Made by a program: the position numbers and the translations under genes | Notes under the pieces: model-generated | What the model was told of the DNA's origin: nothing | What the model saw: only the letters and a program-made list of their open reading frames with translations | The model's database searches: none | Assembly (NCBI RefSeq): GCF_000231385.2 | Contig: NC_018515.1 | Location: 4,360,501-4,424,500 of the forward strand | From: Desulfosporosinus meridiei DSM 13257 | GTDB taxonomy: Bacteria > Bacillota > Desulfitobacteriia > Desulfitobacteriales > Desulfitobacteriaceae | Direction: 5' to 3' | DNA length: 64,000 nucleotides | Part shown: positions 17,776 to 26,014 of the stretch, in pieces | Layout of the letters: each line of letters opens with the position of its first letter | Numbering within the stretch: position 1 is the stretch's first letter

Positions 17776-17962
17776 GAAAGTAAGGAGCGAATTGCCCGTT
17801 CACACTCGTTGCGTTTGTTCGCTCTTTGGATGCTGAAGGAATTGCGCCAACCTCTGGGCTGCACAAGATGTGAACCCGGGCGTAATTAGCCCTTCAGCAT
17901 CGGCATTCGCTTTACCGCAAACTTCACTAAAGTGTTCTCTTGGCAATTGGCTCCTTAATTTC
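17776..17962. repeat. Family C structured repeat, copy C1
   Basis: The terminal stem is GAAAGTAAGGAGC / GCTCCTTAATTTC. The inner stem GGATGCTGAAGGAATTGCGCC pairs with GGGCGTAATTAGCCCTTCAGCATC around the conserved core, read on the minus strand as GGTTCACATCTTGTGCAGCCCAGAGGTT. GAACACTTTAGTGAA (minus strand) is the shared AGTGAA block. It is part of a direct duplication of about 314 bp with C2. Confidence 0.9.
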
Positions 17963-18089
17963 TAGTCTGTGGGGGGCTGAGGATGGACATTAGGGCGTGC
18001 GGAGCAGGTCTGGGGGGGGGCCTAACGACTGTAAGCGATTCTTCTAAGTCAGGGAAACGGTTCTTGGGGCTGGATTTTGGGGTTTTTGT

Positions 18090-18275
18090 GAAATTAAGGA
18101 GCAAATTGCCCGTTCACACTCGTTGCGTTTCCTCGCTCTTTGGATGCTGAAGGAATTGCGCCAACCTCTGGGCTGCGCAAGATGTGAACCCGGGCGCAAT
18201 TAGCCCTTCAGCATCGGCATTCGCTTTATCGCAAACTTCACTAAAGTGTTCTCTTGGCAATTGGCTCCTTAATTT
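18090..18275. repeat. Family C structured repeat, copy C2 (tandem to C1)
   Basis: Nearly identical to C1 with a perfect terminal stem GAAATTAAGGAGC / GCTCCTTAATTTC. The repeated unit also includes flanks: AAGTCAGG...TTTTGGGG before, and GTCTGTGGGGG...GGATGGACATTAGGGCGTG after. A third, partial flank (GTCAGAGAGGGGTTCTTAAGGCT) is seen near 18380. No coding potential is supported in 17554-18407. Confidence 0.9.
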
Positions 18276-18407
18276 CTGGTCTGTGGGGGCCGAGGATGGA
18301 CATTAGGGCGTGTGAAGCTGGTCGGAGGGGTCATTCTACTGAGGCGGTTAGTTTTAAGCCAAGGAAGGGCGGTTTTTCTCAGTCAGAGAGGGGTTCTTAA
18401 GGCTCGA

Positions 18408-18776
18408 TTATAGGGTATTTGTTTTATTTTTGTCCCTAATTTCAAAAATCTTAGCAAATCCCCATCTATACGGATGATATATAATATAAGAAAACGCTAA
18501 GGCCCACATGCTATACTTCGATCTTACAGAAAGATCGGTAAGAAAATAAAAATACAAGCCACTCAAATATATGGTAGCTGATGTAACTAACTTAGCAATC
18601 AATTTGGCCTTTAGATACGATGGCTTACTATTAATGCTATAGGATAATGAAAACGTTGGTTTTAGTTTTTGAACTACTGTTTGAACTACTGCAGCTAATA
18701 AAAAGATAGTCGCTATCATAAATATAGTTTTTATAGTATTCAAATTGTCAAACCTAATGCTTTCCTCTAAAGACAT
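18408..18776 (-). CDS. Hypothetical membrane protein
   Basis: A 122-residue protein I do not recognise. Two or three membrane segments are visible (TIFMIATIFLLAAVVQTVV, VTSATIYLSGLYFYFL, MWALAFSYIIYHPYRWGF), with a basic tail. The start ATG 18776 has a strong GGAGGTGG site. Base composition is more AT-rich than the neighbouring cell-shape genes, and it sits between repeat elements, so it may be accessory DNA. Confidence 0.6.
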   Translation of the reverse strand: MSLEESIRFDNLNTIKTIFMIATIFLLAAVVQTVVQKLKPTFSLSYSINSKPSYLKAKLIAKLVTSATIYLSGLYFYFLTDLSVRSKYSMWALAFSYIIYHPYRWGFAKIFEIRDKNKTNTL

Positions 18777-18962
18777 TATATCCCACCTCCTCCACCTATC
18801 TTATCATCGAATAAACAATTATTAAAACAACAACTAAGAAGAGGAATGTGCAATGATAAACCTTTACGATCCCTTTCGCGTGTCTTAATTTGAAGTTGGT
18901 TAAGACAGTGGAGGATTCTTTCATTGATATTTAGGGGTTGGTGAAAGCAAGGAGAGTGAAAC

Positions 18963-19628
18963 ATGGTATTACCCAAAATATCAAAAACCCTTATTTTTAT
19001 TATAATAGGTATCTTCTTAAGTATTAGTTTTTTCTTCTTAGGAACCCCTTGGGGATATCTAGAATATAAAATCAAATTTCAAGAGTACCTGAAGGATAAG
19101 TATAAGAAAGAGTTCATTATTAAGAAGATATCTTATACTTTTATACATGGAGGACTCTATGACGCAGAAGCTTATGAAATAAATCAACCCGACATAAGTT
19201 TTTATGTCGGGCAAGATTACAGAACGAAAGCTATTGAAGATGGTTATTATTATACCATGTGGCATTATCAAGCGAATGCAGATTTAGCTCCAATTATAGA
19301 AAGTCTCTATCCAGACAGCAAGTATTCCATTGAAGTTTTCTCTAATGCTGATAGATCTATTTTTGAGGGATCTGAAATGCCTAATTACAAAAAGGTTACA
19401 ACTCTAATCCTAGGGATTTCCTTGGCTAATGTTGAATTCACTGATGAAAATGCCTTAAACGAGGTTGAAAAGGTAAAGTATTTATTAACCACACTTAAAG
19501 ATCAAAATCTAAAACTTAGTGATTTTGGTTTGCACTATAAAAATAAGGCTATGATTCTGCACTCTCAAGACATTGATTTAATCCATAATGTTAATAATCC
19601 GACAAATTATTTGGTTGATTATAGATAA
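18963..19628 (+). CDS. YfjL-like membrane-anchored hypothetical protein
   Basis: A 221-residue protein with an N-terminal signal-anchor (TLIFIIIGIFLSISFFFLGTPWGYLE), then a globular domain with YLKDKYKKEFIIKKISYTF and DQPDISFYV-like segments resembling Bacillus YfjL-type proteins of unknown function. ATG 18963 follows AAGGAGAG by about 6 nt. It stands alone on the plus strand in a repeat-rich, AT-rich stretch, suggesting accessory origin. Confidence 0.7.
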   Translation: MVLPKISKTLIFIIIGIFLSISFFFLGTPWGYLEYKIKFQEYLKDKYKKEFIIKKISYTFIHGGLYDAEAYEINQPDISFYVGQDYRTKAIEDGYYYTMWHYQANADLAPIIESLYPDSKYSIEVFSNADRSIFEGSEMPNYKKVTTLILGISLANVEFTDENALNEVEKVKYLLTTLKDQNLKLSDFGLHYKNKAMILHSQDIDLIHNVNNPTNYLVDYR

Positions 19629-19756
19629 GTTACGTAAGTTACATAAATTTCAAAATCCTTAGATCTAAATTTGGCGGATGATGACAAAGGATATTACTAG
19701 TTCATGGGGGCTCATGACGAGCTCAGAGTCGAGTGAGTGAGTGTCCGCGACGCATC

Positions 19757-20156
19757 CCACCGTTTCCCTGAAGGGGGAACGAACGATACACTCTTACCTC
19801 AAACCCCTTCTAAAGCCATAAGAAGACCGCGCCCCAAATCCCCGACCAAAGTCCGCGATCCCAAACCCCCGTCTCCCCCAAGCTTCAGAGGGTCGCCATC
19901 ACACGCAGCGACGCCTTTGCGCGAGTCGTAGCCAAACTCGGCTTTAATCCGCTTTCATCCAGCAGGGCGGGAAACAGGACGTTTCCCGCCGGCCATGCGA
20001 CAGGGTCACCTCCCGCCGTCCATGGCTCCGGTGACACTTGGCCATCCATGGCCGGCGGACGTCGCTTTGGCCGGGGACCCTGCTCTCATCCATAACGGAT
20101 TAAAGCCCTAGTTTGGCACGACGACCGCATGGCCGAGTAAGTGTCACGCGAACCCT
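19757..20156. repeat. Family A copy A4 (19890-20156) with its upstream repeat arm
   Basis: The 5' arm from 19757 (CCACCGTTTCCC...GGGGGAACGAACGATACACTC...CCCGTCTCCCCCAAGCTTCAGAGGGTCG) also occurs before A6 and at 21909. A4 keeps the GCCAAACT/AGTTTGGC and GGCTTTAATCCG/CGGATTAAAGCC stems. Hairpin 4 is enlarged by an insertion containing GGTCACC/GGTGACA and CCATGG repeats, and its base pairs are GCGAC/GTCGC instead of GCGGC/GCCGC. The right end lies 4 bp from the aspA stop codon. Confidence 0.88.
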
Positions 20157-20160
20157 CCCT

Positions 20161-21564
20161 TTACTTCAACAACTCCACCCCGGCAATTCCCGGTCTGGTC
20201 ATCTCATAAGGGTTTAAGATCAGATCAAGTTCCTCTTTGGTCAAAATACCTCTTTCCAAAACAAGCTCTGCAACCGGCCGACCGTAAAGAAGGGCCTCTT
20301 TGGCGACGGTTGAAGCAACTTCATAGCCGACATGAGGGTTAATTGCTGTAACCAAGCCCACACTGTTTTCCACCATCACTCGGCAGCGCTCTTCATTGGC
20401 TGTGATTCCTGAAATGCAGCGGTCACGAAAGACCCGAATCACATTACGCAGAATGTCTAAGGATTGGAGGAGATTGAAGACGACGACGGGTTCCATCACA
20501 TTGAGTTCAAGTTGCCCGGCACCACAGGCTAAGCCGATGGTGAAGTCATTCCCTTGAACCTGAAAGGCTACTTGATTGACCACTTCAGCAATTACCGGAT
20601 TAACTTTTCCCGGCATGATGGATGAACCAGGCTGCATTGGCGGCAAATTAAGCTCATTAAACCCGGTCCGCGGCCCGGAGGCCATGAGACGCAGATCATT
20701 AGCAATTTTCGAAAGGTTGACAGCCAAAGTCCTTAGAGAACCTGAAACCTCCATGAATGCATCTGTGTTCTGAGTAGCATCCACCAGATCTTCAGCAAGC
20801 CGCAAAGGCAAACCCGTCCATTCTTGCATCAGCTCCGTCACTTTTTCAATATATCGAGGATCCGCATTTAAGCCGGTGCCAACAGCTGTAGCTCCCATGT
20901 TTATAACTTCCAAAGATTTAATGGCTGCTTTAATTCTATTAAGATCTCTGCCCAACATATGGGAATATGCTCCAAACTCTTGGCCTAAACGAATAGGGAC
21001 AGCATCTTGGAGATGGGTTCTTCCCATCTTAATGACACCGTCAAATTCTTGAGCCTTATCTTCAAAAGTCTGACGCAATTCGTCCAAGACCGTAAGCAAA
21101 TCATGAGCTACATTCAAACAAGCGATGCGGATTGTGGTGGGGAAGACATCATTCGTACTTTGGGCCATATTCACATGAGTGTTGGGGTGGACTCTAAAAT
21201 ACTCGCCCTTTTGACCGCCAATAATTTCAATAGCGCGATTCGCAATGACTTCATTGGCATTCATATTAAAAGACGTACCCGCTCCGCCCTGAATTACGTC
21301 TACCACAAATTGCTCTTGTAACCTGCCCCCTACCAATTCCTTGGATGCTGCGATTATGGCATTTCCAATCGTAGGACTTAGTGCGCCAATATGCATATTT
21401 GCTTCCGCCGCCGCACCTTTGACCATTCCGATAGCCCGAATTAATTCTCGATGAGGGTGATACCCGGTAATAGGAAAATTCTCCTTAGCTCGGAGTGTTT
21501 GAATACCGTAATACACGTCATCAGGGACGTCATGAACTCCAATCAAATCCTTTTCTTGCCGCAT
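20161..21564 (-). CDS. aspA: Aspartate ammonia-lyase
   Basis: A 467-residue enzyme of the fumarase/aspartase superfamily, interconverting L-aspartate with fumarate and ammonia. The signature GSSIMPGKVNPV and the substrate loops TSFNMNANEVIANRA and HVNMAQSTND are present. The start is ATG 21564 behind GAGGAGAG; in-frame sequence further upstream is repeat C3 and should not be included. Aspartase rather than fumarase is indicated by N-terminal EKDLIGVHDVP and overall length. The gene stands alone between repeat blocks. Confidence 0.93.
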   Translation of the reverse strand: MRQEKDLIGVHDVPDDVYYGIQTLRAKENFPITGYHPHRELIRAIGMVKGAAAEANMHIGALSPTIGNAIIAASKELVGGRLQEQFVVDVIQGGAGTSFNMNANEVIANRAIEIIGGQKGEYFRVHPNTHVNMAQSTNDVFPTTIRIACLNVAHDLLTVLDELRQTFEDKAQEFDGVIKMGRTHLQDAVPIRLGQEFGAYSHMLGRDLNRIKAAIKSLEVINMGATAVGTGLNADPRYIEKVTELMQEWTGLPLRLAEDLVDATQNTDAFMEVSGSLRTLAVNLSKIANDLRLMASGPRTGFNELNLPPMQPGSSIMPGKVNPVIAEVVNQVAFQVQGNDFTIGLACGAGQLELNVMEPVVVFNLLQSLDILRNVIRVFRDRCISGITANEERCRVMVENSVGLVTAINPHVGYEVASTVAKEALLYGRPVAELVLERGILTKEELDLILNPYEMTRPGIAGVELLK

Positions 21565-21669
21565 ATCATATCTCTCCTCATTAGTTTCATTAGTTTTCTG
21601 AAAGTTTGGGGTCAAAGGAGGCATTGCTTTCTGGTCGACCGGGCTGGTTTTGTATGTCTGTTTGGGCGG

Positions 21670-21854
21670 GAAATTAAGGGGAAATTGCACGTTCACACAC
21701 GTTACGTTCCCTCGCTCGTTGGATGGTGAAGGAATTGCGCCAACCTCTGGGCGGCTCAATGATGTGAACCCGGGCGCAATAATCCCTTCACCATCTCACT
21801 CGCTTTACCGTGAACTCCACTAAAGTGTTCACTTTGCAATTGCCCCTTAATTTC
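21670..21854. repeat. Family C structured repeat, copy C3
   Basis: The terminal stem is GAAATTAAGGGG / CCCCTTAATTTC, where C1/C2 have AAGGAG/CTCCTT. The inner stem has GGATGGTGAAGG / CCTTCACCATC where C1/C2 have GGATGCTGAAGG / CCTTCAGCATC. Both differences keep pairing. The minus-strand core reads GGTTCACATCATTGAGCCGCCCAGAGGTT. It lies about 100 bp upstream of aspA. Confidence 0.9.
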
Positions 21855-21908
21855 TGGTCTGAGGGGGGCGGGGACGGGGACAGGAGCGGAGGAGGGAAAT
21901 CCGAGCTG

Positions 21909-22120
21909 CACTCCACCGTTTCCACAAAGGGGAAACGAACGATTCACTCTTACCTCAAACGCACTCTAAAGCCAGAAGGAGACCGCGACCCCAATCTCCG
22001 ACCAAAGTCCGCGATCCAAAATCCCCGTCTCCCCCAAGCTTCAGAGGGTCGCGATCACACGCAGCGACGCCTTTGCGCGAGTCGTAGCCAAACTCAGCTT
22101 TAATCCGCTTTCATCCCCGG
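21909..22120. repeat. Repeat arm with truncated family A copy (A5)
   Basis: CTCCACCGTTTCCacaaaGGGGAAACGAACGATTCACTC through GAGGGTCGCGATCACACGCAGCGACGCC repeats the arm found before A4 and A6. It ends in GTCGTAGCCAAACTCAGCTTTAATCCGCTTTCATCC, the left half of A only; the right half is missing. With the copy at 22140 it forms a direct repeat at about 230-bp spacing. Confidence 0.85.
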
Positions 22121-22139
22121 GTGAAAATCCCAGCCGTCT

Positions 22140-22486
22140 CCCACCGTTTCCCCAAAGGGGGAACGAACGATTCACTCTAACCTCAAACCCACTCTAAAGC
22201 CAGAAGAAGACCGCGACCCCAATCCCAGACCAAAGTCCGCGCGCTCAAATCCCCGTCTCCCCCCAGGCTTCAGAGGGTCGCGATCACACGCAGCGACGCC
22301 TTTGCGCGAGTCGTAGCCAAACTTGGCTTTAATCCGCTTTCATCCAGCAGGGCGGGAAACAGGACGTTTCCCGCCGGCCATGCGGCACGGACGCCGCTTT
22401 GGCCGGGAACCCTGCCCGCTTGCATAACGGATTAAAGCCCTAGTTTGGCACGACGAGCGCATGGCCGAGTCAGTGTGACGCGTCCC
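22140..22486. repeat. Repeat arm plus complete family A copy A6 (22275-22486)
   Basis: A6 has all stems: GGGTCGCGATCACAC with GTGTGACGCGTCCC, GCCAAACT/AGTTTGGC, GGCTTTAATCCG/CGGATTAAAGCC, GCAGGG/CCCTGC and both hairpins. Its right arm (22470-22486) overlaps the last codons and stop of cimA. Confidence 0.9.
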
Positions 22487-24065
22487 TCCCCATCCAAATC
22501 GTCCAATTAATCGCATCCAACAAAGCCTGAGCACTGGCCCTCAAAATATTCTTCGACACCCCAATGGTCCCCCAAACATCATTCCCCAAACGAGTATCAA
22601 TAATAACCCGCACAATAGCTTCTGTTCCATGAGCTCCGTCTAATACTCTAACCTTATAGTTGACAAGTTCGCTTTCCTCCAAGATCGGGAAAAACTTGGC
22701 TAAAGCTTGACGTAATGCAGTATCTAAAGCGTTTACCGGGCCGTTGCCTTCGGAAGCGATTTGCACGGTTTCCTCTCCGACTTTGACTTTAACGACAGCG
22801 ACAGAATCCAGTTCTCCTCGCAAGGGGTCACTCCAGACATGATAATCCAGTACCTCGAACATTGGAGTTGTCAGTTTTCCCAGAGTACGCAGAAGGAGTA
22901 AATCCAGGCTGCCTTCTGCCGCTTCAAACTGGAATCCGCTATGCTCTAATTCTTTGATTTCATTCATGGCAATTTCCACGCGAGGATCATCTTTGCGCAT
23001 GTCAGGCTCGAACCGGCATAACCTTTCCAGGATATTAGCTTTCCCCGCTTGGTCTGAAATTAATATACGACGTTCATTGCCGACATCGGCGGGATCCATG
23101 TGTTCAAAGGTGCGCTGGTTTTTAAGAATTGCATCCACATGCATTCCGGCTTTATGAGCAAAGGCACTTCTTCCTACAAAGGGTTGCTTCTCATCAAAAG
23201 GTGCGTTGGTTAATTCTGCAACATAGCGGGAAAAGGGAGTGATCTTGAGCAGAGCTGCATCTGATACCACCTCATATTTTCCTGTGAGCTGAAGCAAGGG
23301 AATTAAGGTACTTAAATTGGCATTCCCGCAGCGCTCTCCAAATCCATTCCAGGTTCCCTGAATTTGAGCAACTCCGTTTTCCACAGCAATCAGAGAGTTA
23401 GCAACAGCAAGTCCCCGATCATTATGGACATGAATCCCCAGTTCCTGGGGGGAGAGTTCCTGCTTGACTGCTCTTACCCCCGCTGCAATTTCTTCCGGAA
23501 GGCTGCCTCCATTGGTGTCACATAAAACAATAGTCTTGGCCCCGCCTTCCAGGGCAGCAGCAATACACTTCAGTGCATACTCAGGGTTTTCCTTAAATCC
23601 GTCAAAAAAGTGTTCCGCGTCAAAGAAGACTTCTCTTCCTTGTTGCAGTAAAAAGGATACTGACTCGCGAATGATGCGAAGGTTCTCTTCCAGAGTTGTC
23701 CTCAAGACATCTCGCACATGTAAATCCCAGGATTTGCCGAAGATTGCGATAGTTTTGGCTCCCGAGGCCAGCAATTTCAGCAAGATATCGCTCTTATCCG
23801 GGGGCTCCGAAACCTTACATGTACTACCAAAGGCAACGATATTGACCAGCGGGGATTGGAGCTTGGAGCACTGTTGAAAGAATTCTTCATCCCGAGGGTT
23901 TGCCCCGGGCCAACCGGCCTCCACATATAAATTTCCCATATCCTCGATTCGTTTCACATAACTCAGCTTATCTTGAGTCGAGAAATGAATGCCTTCCCCC
24001 TGAGCCCCATCTCTCAAAGTTGTATCATAAATAGTGATCTTTTTCTTCCCTTGGTCTCGATTCAT
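22470..24065 (-). CDS. cimA: (R)-citramalate synthase
   Basis: A 531-residue enzyme of the DRE-TIM metallolyase family (YDTTLRDGAQGEG at the N-terminus, HVHNDRGLAVANS for metal binding, C-terminal LeuA-type regulatory domain with VKVRVLDGAHGTEAIVRV). It condenses pyruvate and acetyl-CoA to citramalate, the threonine-independent route to isoleucine. The TLRDGAQGEG form and length point to CimA rather than LeuA. Start ATG 24065 has AGGAGGAG upstream. The terminal GRDASH and the TGA are encoded by repeat A6, so the native C-terminus was probably altered. Confidence 0.9.
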   Translation of the reverse strand: MNRDQGKKKITIYDTTLRDGAQGEGIHFSTQDKLSYVKRIEDMGNLYVEAGWPGANPRDEEFFQQCSKLQSPLVNIVAFGSTCKVSEPPDKSDILLKLLASGAKTIAIFGKSWDLHVRDVLRTTLEENLRIIRESVSFLLQQGREVFFDAEHFFDGFKENPEYALKCIAAALEGGAKTIVLCDTNGGSLPEEIAAGVRAVKQELSPQELGIHVHNDRGLAVANSLIAVENGVAQIQGTWNGFGERCGNANLSTLIPLLQLTGKYEVVSDAALLKITPFSRYVAELTNAPFDEKQPFVGRSAFAHKAGMHVDAILKNQRTFEHMDPADVGNERRILISDQAGKANILERLCRFEPDMRKDDPRVEIAMNEIKELEHSGFQFEAAEGSLDLLLLRTLGKLTTPMFEVLDYHVWSDPLRGELDSVAVVKVKVGEETVQIASEGNGPVNALDTALRQALAKFFPILEESELVNYKVRVLDGAHGTEAIVRVIIDTRLGNDVWGTIGVSKNILRASAQALLDAINWTIWMGRDASH

Positions 24066-24196
24066 TGTTCTCCTCCTCTTATTTTTCCAGCCCAACCTAT
24101 TAATAAAGTGTTGCATTAACTTTAGTCAATAAGGTTGTTACACCAAAGCTGCATAATAATGTACTCGCTTAAATAACTTAGTAGAAAATAATACTC

Positions 24197-24318
24197 AAAA
24201 GCCCCATAACGAGTTCCTAAGAACTTGCCACGGGGCTTTTTTCCCACACGGTGTAGCTGGTGCTTTTCCAACCTGTATCGCTCGGTCCAGACCCCTGCGG
24301 CGGAACCCTAGATACACT
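24197..24318 (-). promoter_or_regulatory. ykkC-family riboswitch with terminator, probably ppGpp-sensing (subtype 2a)
   Basis: Read on the minus strand, the leader has CTAGGGTTCCG (from about 24311), then GGTCTGGACCGAGCGATACAGG, ACACCGTGTGGG and AAAAAAGCCCC, the ordered conserved blocks of ykkC-class aptamers. Immediately after, AAAAGCCCC...CAAGTTC/GAACT...GGGGCTTTT (24240 to 24197) forms a terminator sharing its 5' strand with the aptamer end, so the two folds exclude each other. Subtype 2a aptamers (ppGpp) precede branched-chain amino acid genes in this group of bacteria, matching cimA. Guanidine or PRPP sensing is less likely by context. Confidence 0.82.
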
Positions 24319-24330
24319 TCTTATGTTGCT

Positions 24331-24360
24331 ATTATACGACAGATGTACTTTGTGGTACAA
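24331..24360 (-). promoter_or_regulatory. Sigma-A promoter of the cimA leader
   Basis: On the minus strand TTGTAC (24360-24355), 18 bp, TATAAT (24336-24331). The predicted start near 24324 sits just before the riboswitch, consistent with a leader of about 260 nt. Confidence 0.75.
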
Positions 24361-24372
24361 CAGTATCTCGAA

Positions 24373-25008
24373 TTAATAGCACCTTTGCCCGCAAACATTG
24401 AAGGTTAGTACTTCAAGGTTTACAGCTAAGTCAACATTCCGAAGTTCAATCTCCGGAGGAACGTTCAAGACAACAGGAGCAAAGTTCAAAATGGCTGATA
24501 CTCCGGCCTTAATTAGTTTATCAACGGTTTCCTGAGCAACTGATGCAGGCACGGCAACAATTCCGATCTGAGTATTATTTTGTTTTACAACTGTTTCTAA
24601 TTGTTCAATAGGAAGTACTTCTACGTCTTCGATTTTAGTTCCGATTTTTTTAGGATCTGCGTCAAAAATACTTGTGATAACAAAGCCACGATCTCTGAAC
24701 CCTTTATATGTACTCAACGCCAAGCCTAAGTTTCCGACCCCTACTAAGGTTACGCTCCAATCGACACCTAATCCAAGAATTCTCATAATATGTTGGCGAA
24801 GATCTTTGACATTATAACCAACGCCTCTGGTACCAAACTCACCAAAGTAGGCTAAGTCTTTCCGTACTTGAGCAGGACTAACGCCGACTCCATCAGCAAT
24901 TTCCCCTGAAGAAGTGGTTATAATTCCTTTGCGATCGACATCCGTGAGGTGACGTGAGTAAACAGAAAGTCGAATAATTGTTGCTTCTGGAATTTTTAGC
25001 GTTTTCAA
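24373..25008 (-). CDS. rex: Rex redox-sensing transcriptional repressor
   Basis: A 211-residue protein with an N-terminal winged helix (GIITTSSGEIADGVGVSPAQVRKDLAYFGEFGTRGVGYNV) and a Rossmann domain (VTLVGVGNLGLAL) that reads the NADH/NAD+ ratio. It represses fermentation and respiration genes when NADH is low. The start is TTG 25008, with GGGGGAA upstream and the conserved KIPEATIIRLSVYSRHL following. No clear Rex operator was seen nearby. It is divergently unrelated to cimA but on the same strand upstream. Confidence 0.95.
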   Translation of the reverse strand: MKTLKIPEATIIRLSVYSRHLTDVDRKGIITTSSGEIADGVGVSPAQVRKDLAYFGEFGTRGVGYNVKDLRQHIMRILGLGVDWSVTLVGVGNLGLALSTYKGFRDRGFVITSIFDADPKKIGTKIEDVEVLPIEQLETVVKQNNTQIGIVAVPASVAQETVDKLIKAGVSAILNFAPVVLNVPPEIELRNVDLAVNLEVLTFNVCGQRCY

Positions 25009-25138
25009 TAATTTCCCCCATTTCTTTGCTGGATTTTGCCTTAAGGTATGTTAATTATAGCACTATCCAAAAAAAACGCAATTTTAATCTTAGGTCTTTT
25101 TTCCCATAAAGCTAAATAAATGGATGCCCCTCCACCTA

Positions 25139-25834
25139 TTATTTACCAGAAAACTTATAAATAACCCTCTGAGACTCAAAAAATAATGATAAACCTAGAG
25201 CCTTTTGCTCTTCAGGGGTATTTTTGGCACGTAATTGACCATAAAGCTGGTGAAGGCGATCCAGATCAGGCAGTGGGTGTTCCCCGGCTTGAGCTGCCCA
25301 GAGCTGTTCTTCCTTTGCTAACACCTCTTGATTAAACCCGGTTTCTAAAATAGTATTGACATTCTTTAAGAGTTCTGCAGTCAGCTGCCCCCCGGTTCCG
25401 GCCACCCGAAAGGATCGTTCAGGGAGGGAAATTGGTTTAGGAATCGACAAAAAACCTTTTTCTTCTAAAGCTTGCCTTAACCCCTTTAGCTCATCAGCCG
25501 TTCGTCCCAAGCCGATAGCAACCATCCAGGGATCGGCACTTATGACTTCTGCTTTAAAGCCCATGACGATAAGCTGATCTCTGAGGAGTTGAGCATTGTG
25601 TTCATTTTGAAACAGCCCTAACTGACAAGTCCAAAATCCCGCTTTAGGCAGAACTAAAACTGTGTCCGGGTTGTTTTTATCTAAAGACTGGACTTGTCTC
25701 GGGGCAGTAGCTTCATGACCGGGTTGACTCAGAAGTTCCAAATAGATCTTTCCGATTCCCCAGGTTAATAGCGCTAATGCCATAATTCCTAGAATCAAGA
25801 CTACAAGTACTTTAAATTGATCGATAATTTTCAT
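25139..25834 (-). CDS. SPOR-domain membrane-anchored protein
   Basis: A 231-residue protein with one N-terminal membrane segment (VLVVLILGIMALALLTWGI) and a SPOR-like domain at about residues 65-130 (WTCQLGLFQNEHNAQLLRDQLIVMGFKAEVI), which usually binds denuded peptidoglycan glycan strands at septa. The C-terminal third is helical without a recognised domain. Start ATG 25834 with GGAATGG/GAGGGGGAATGG upstream. Exact role unknown. Confidence 0.78.
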   Translation of the reverse strand: MKIIDQFKVLVVLILGIMALALLTWGIGKIYLELLSQPGHEATAPRQVQSLDKNNPDTVLVLPKAGFWTCQLGLFQNEHNAQLLRDQLIVMGFKAEVISADPWMVAIGLGRTADELKGLRQALEEKGFLSIPKPISLPERSFRVAGTGGQLTAELLKNVNTILETGFNQEVLAKEEQLWAAQAGEHPLPDLDRLHQLYGQLRAKNTPEEQKALGLSLFFESQRVIYKFSGK

Positions 25835-25925
25835 TTTCCATTCCCCCTCCGTGCTGCCTAGGACAACTTCTCTACCGGAAGATATGTTGCAGCAGGTGGA
25901 AATAGACCTTAGAACGACATAGAAA

Positions 25926-25960
25926 AGATCTTGGCACGAGGGCTAAGATCTTTTCCAATT
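25926..25960 (-). terminator. Intrinsic terminator after the pit operon
   Basis: On the minus strand GGAAAAGATCTT pairs with AAGATCTTTTC across a 10-nt loop. It lies about 55 bp beyond the pit stop. Confidence 0.75.
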
Positions 25961-26014
25961 GACTATAATTATGTGAGAATAATTAGATAATCCATAATAA
26001 GAGCTTCGGAAATA

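Noticed and set aside
18776-19075. Minus-strand 99-codon frame
   Set aside because: It overlaps the better supported plus-strand YfjL-like gene, has no ribosome site and a low-complexity composition.
21565-21759. N-terminal extension of AspA
   Set aside because: The upstream codons have no family similarity and partly translate repeat C3; ATG 21564 has a strong ribosome site.
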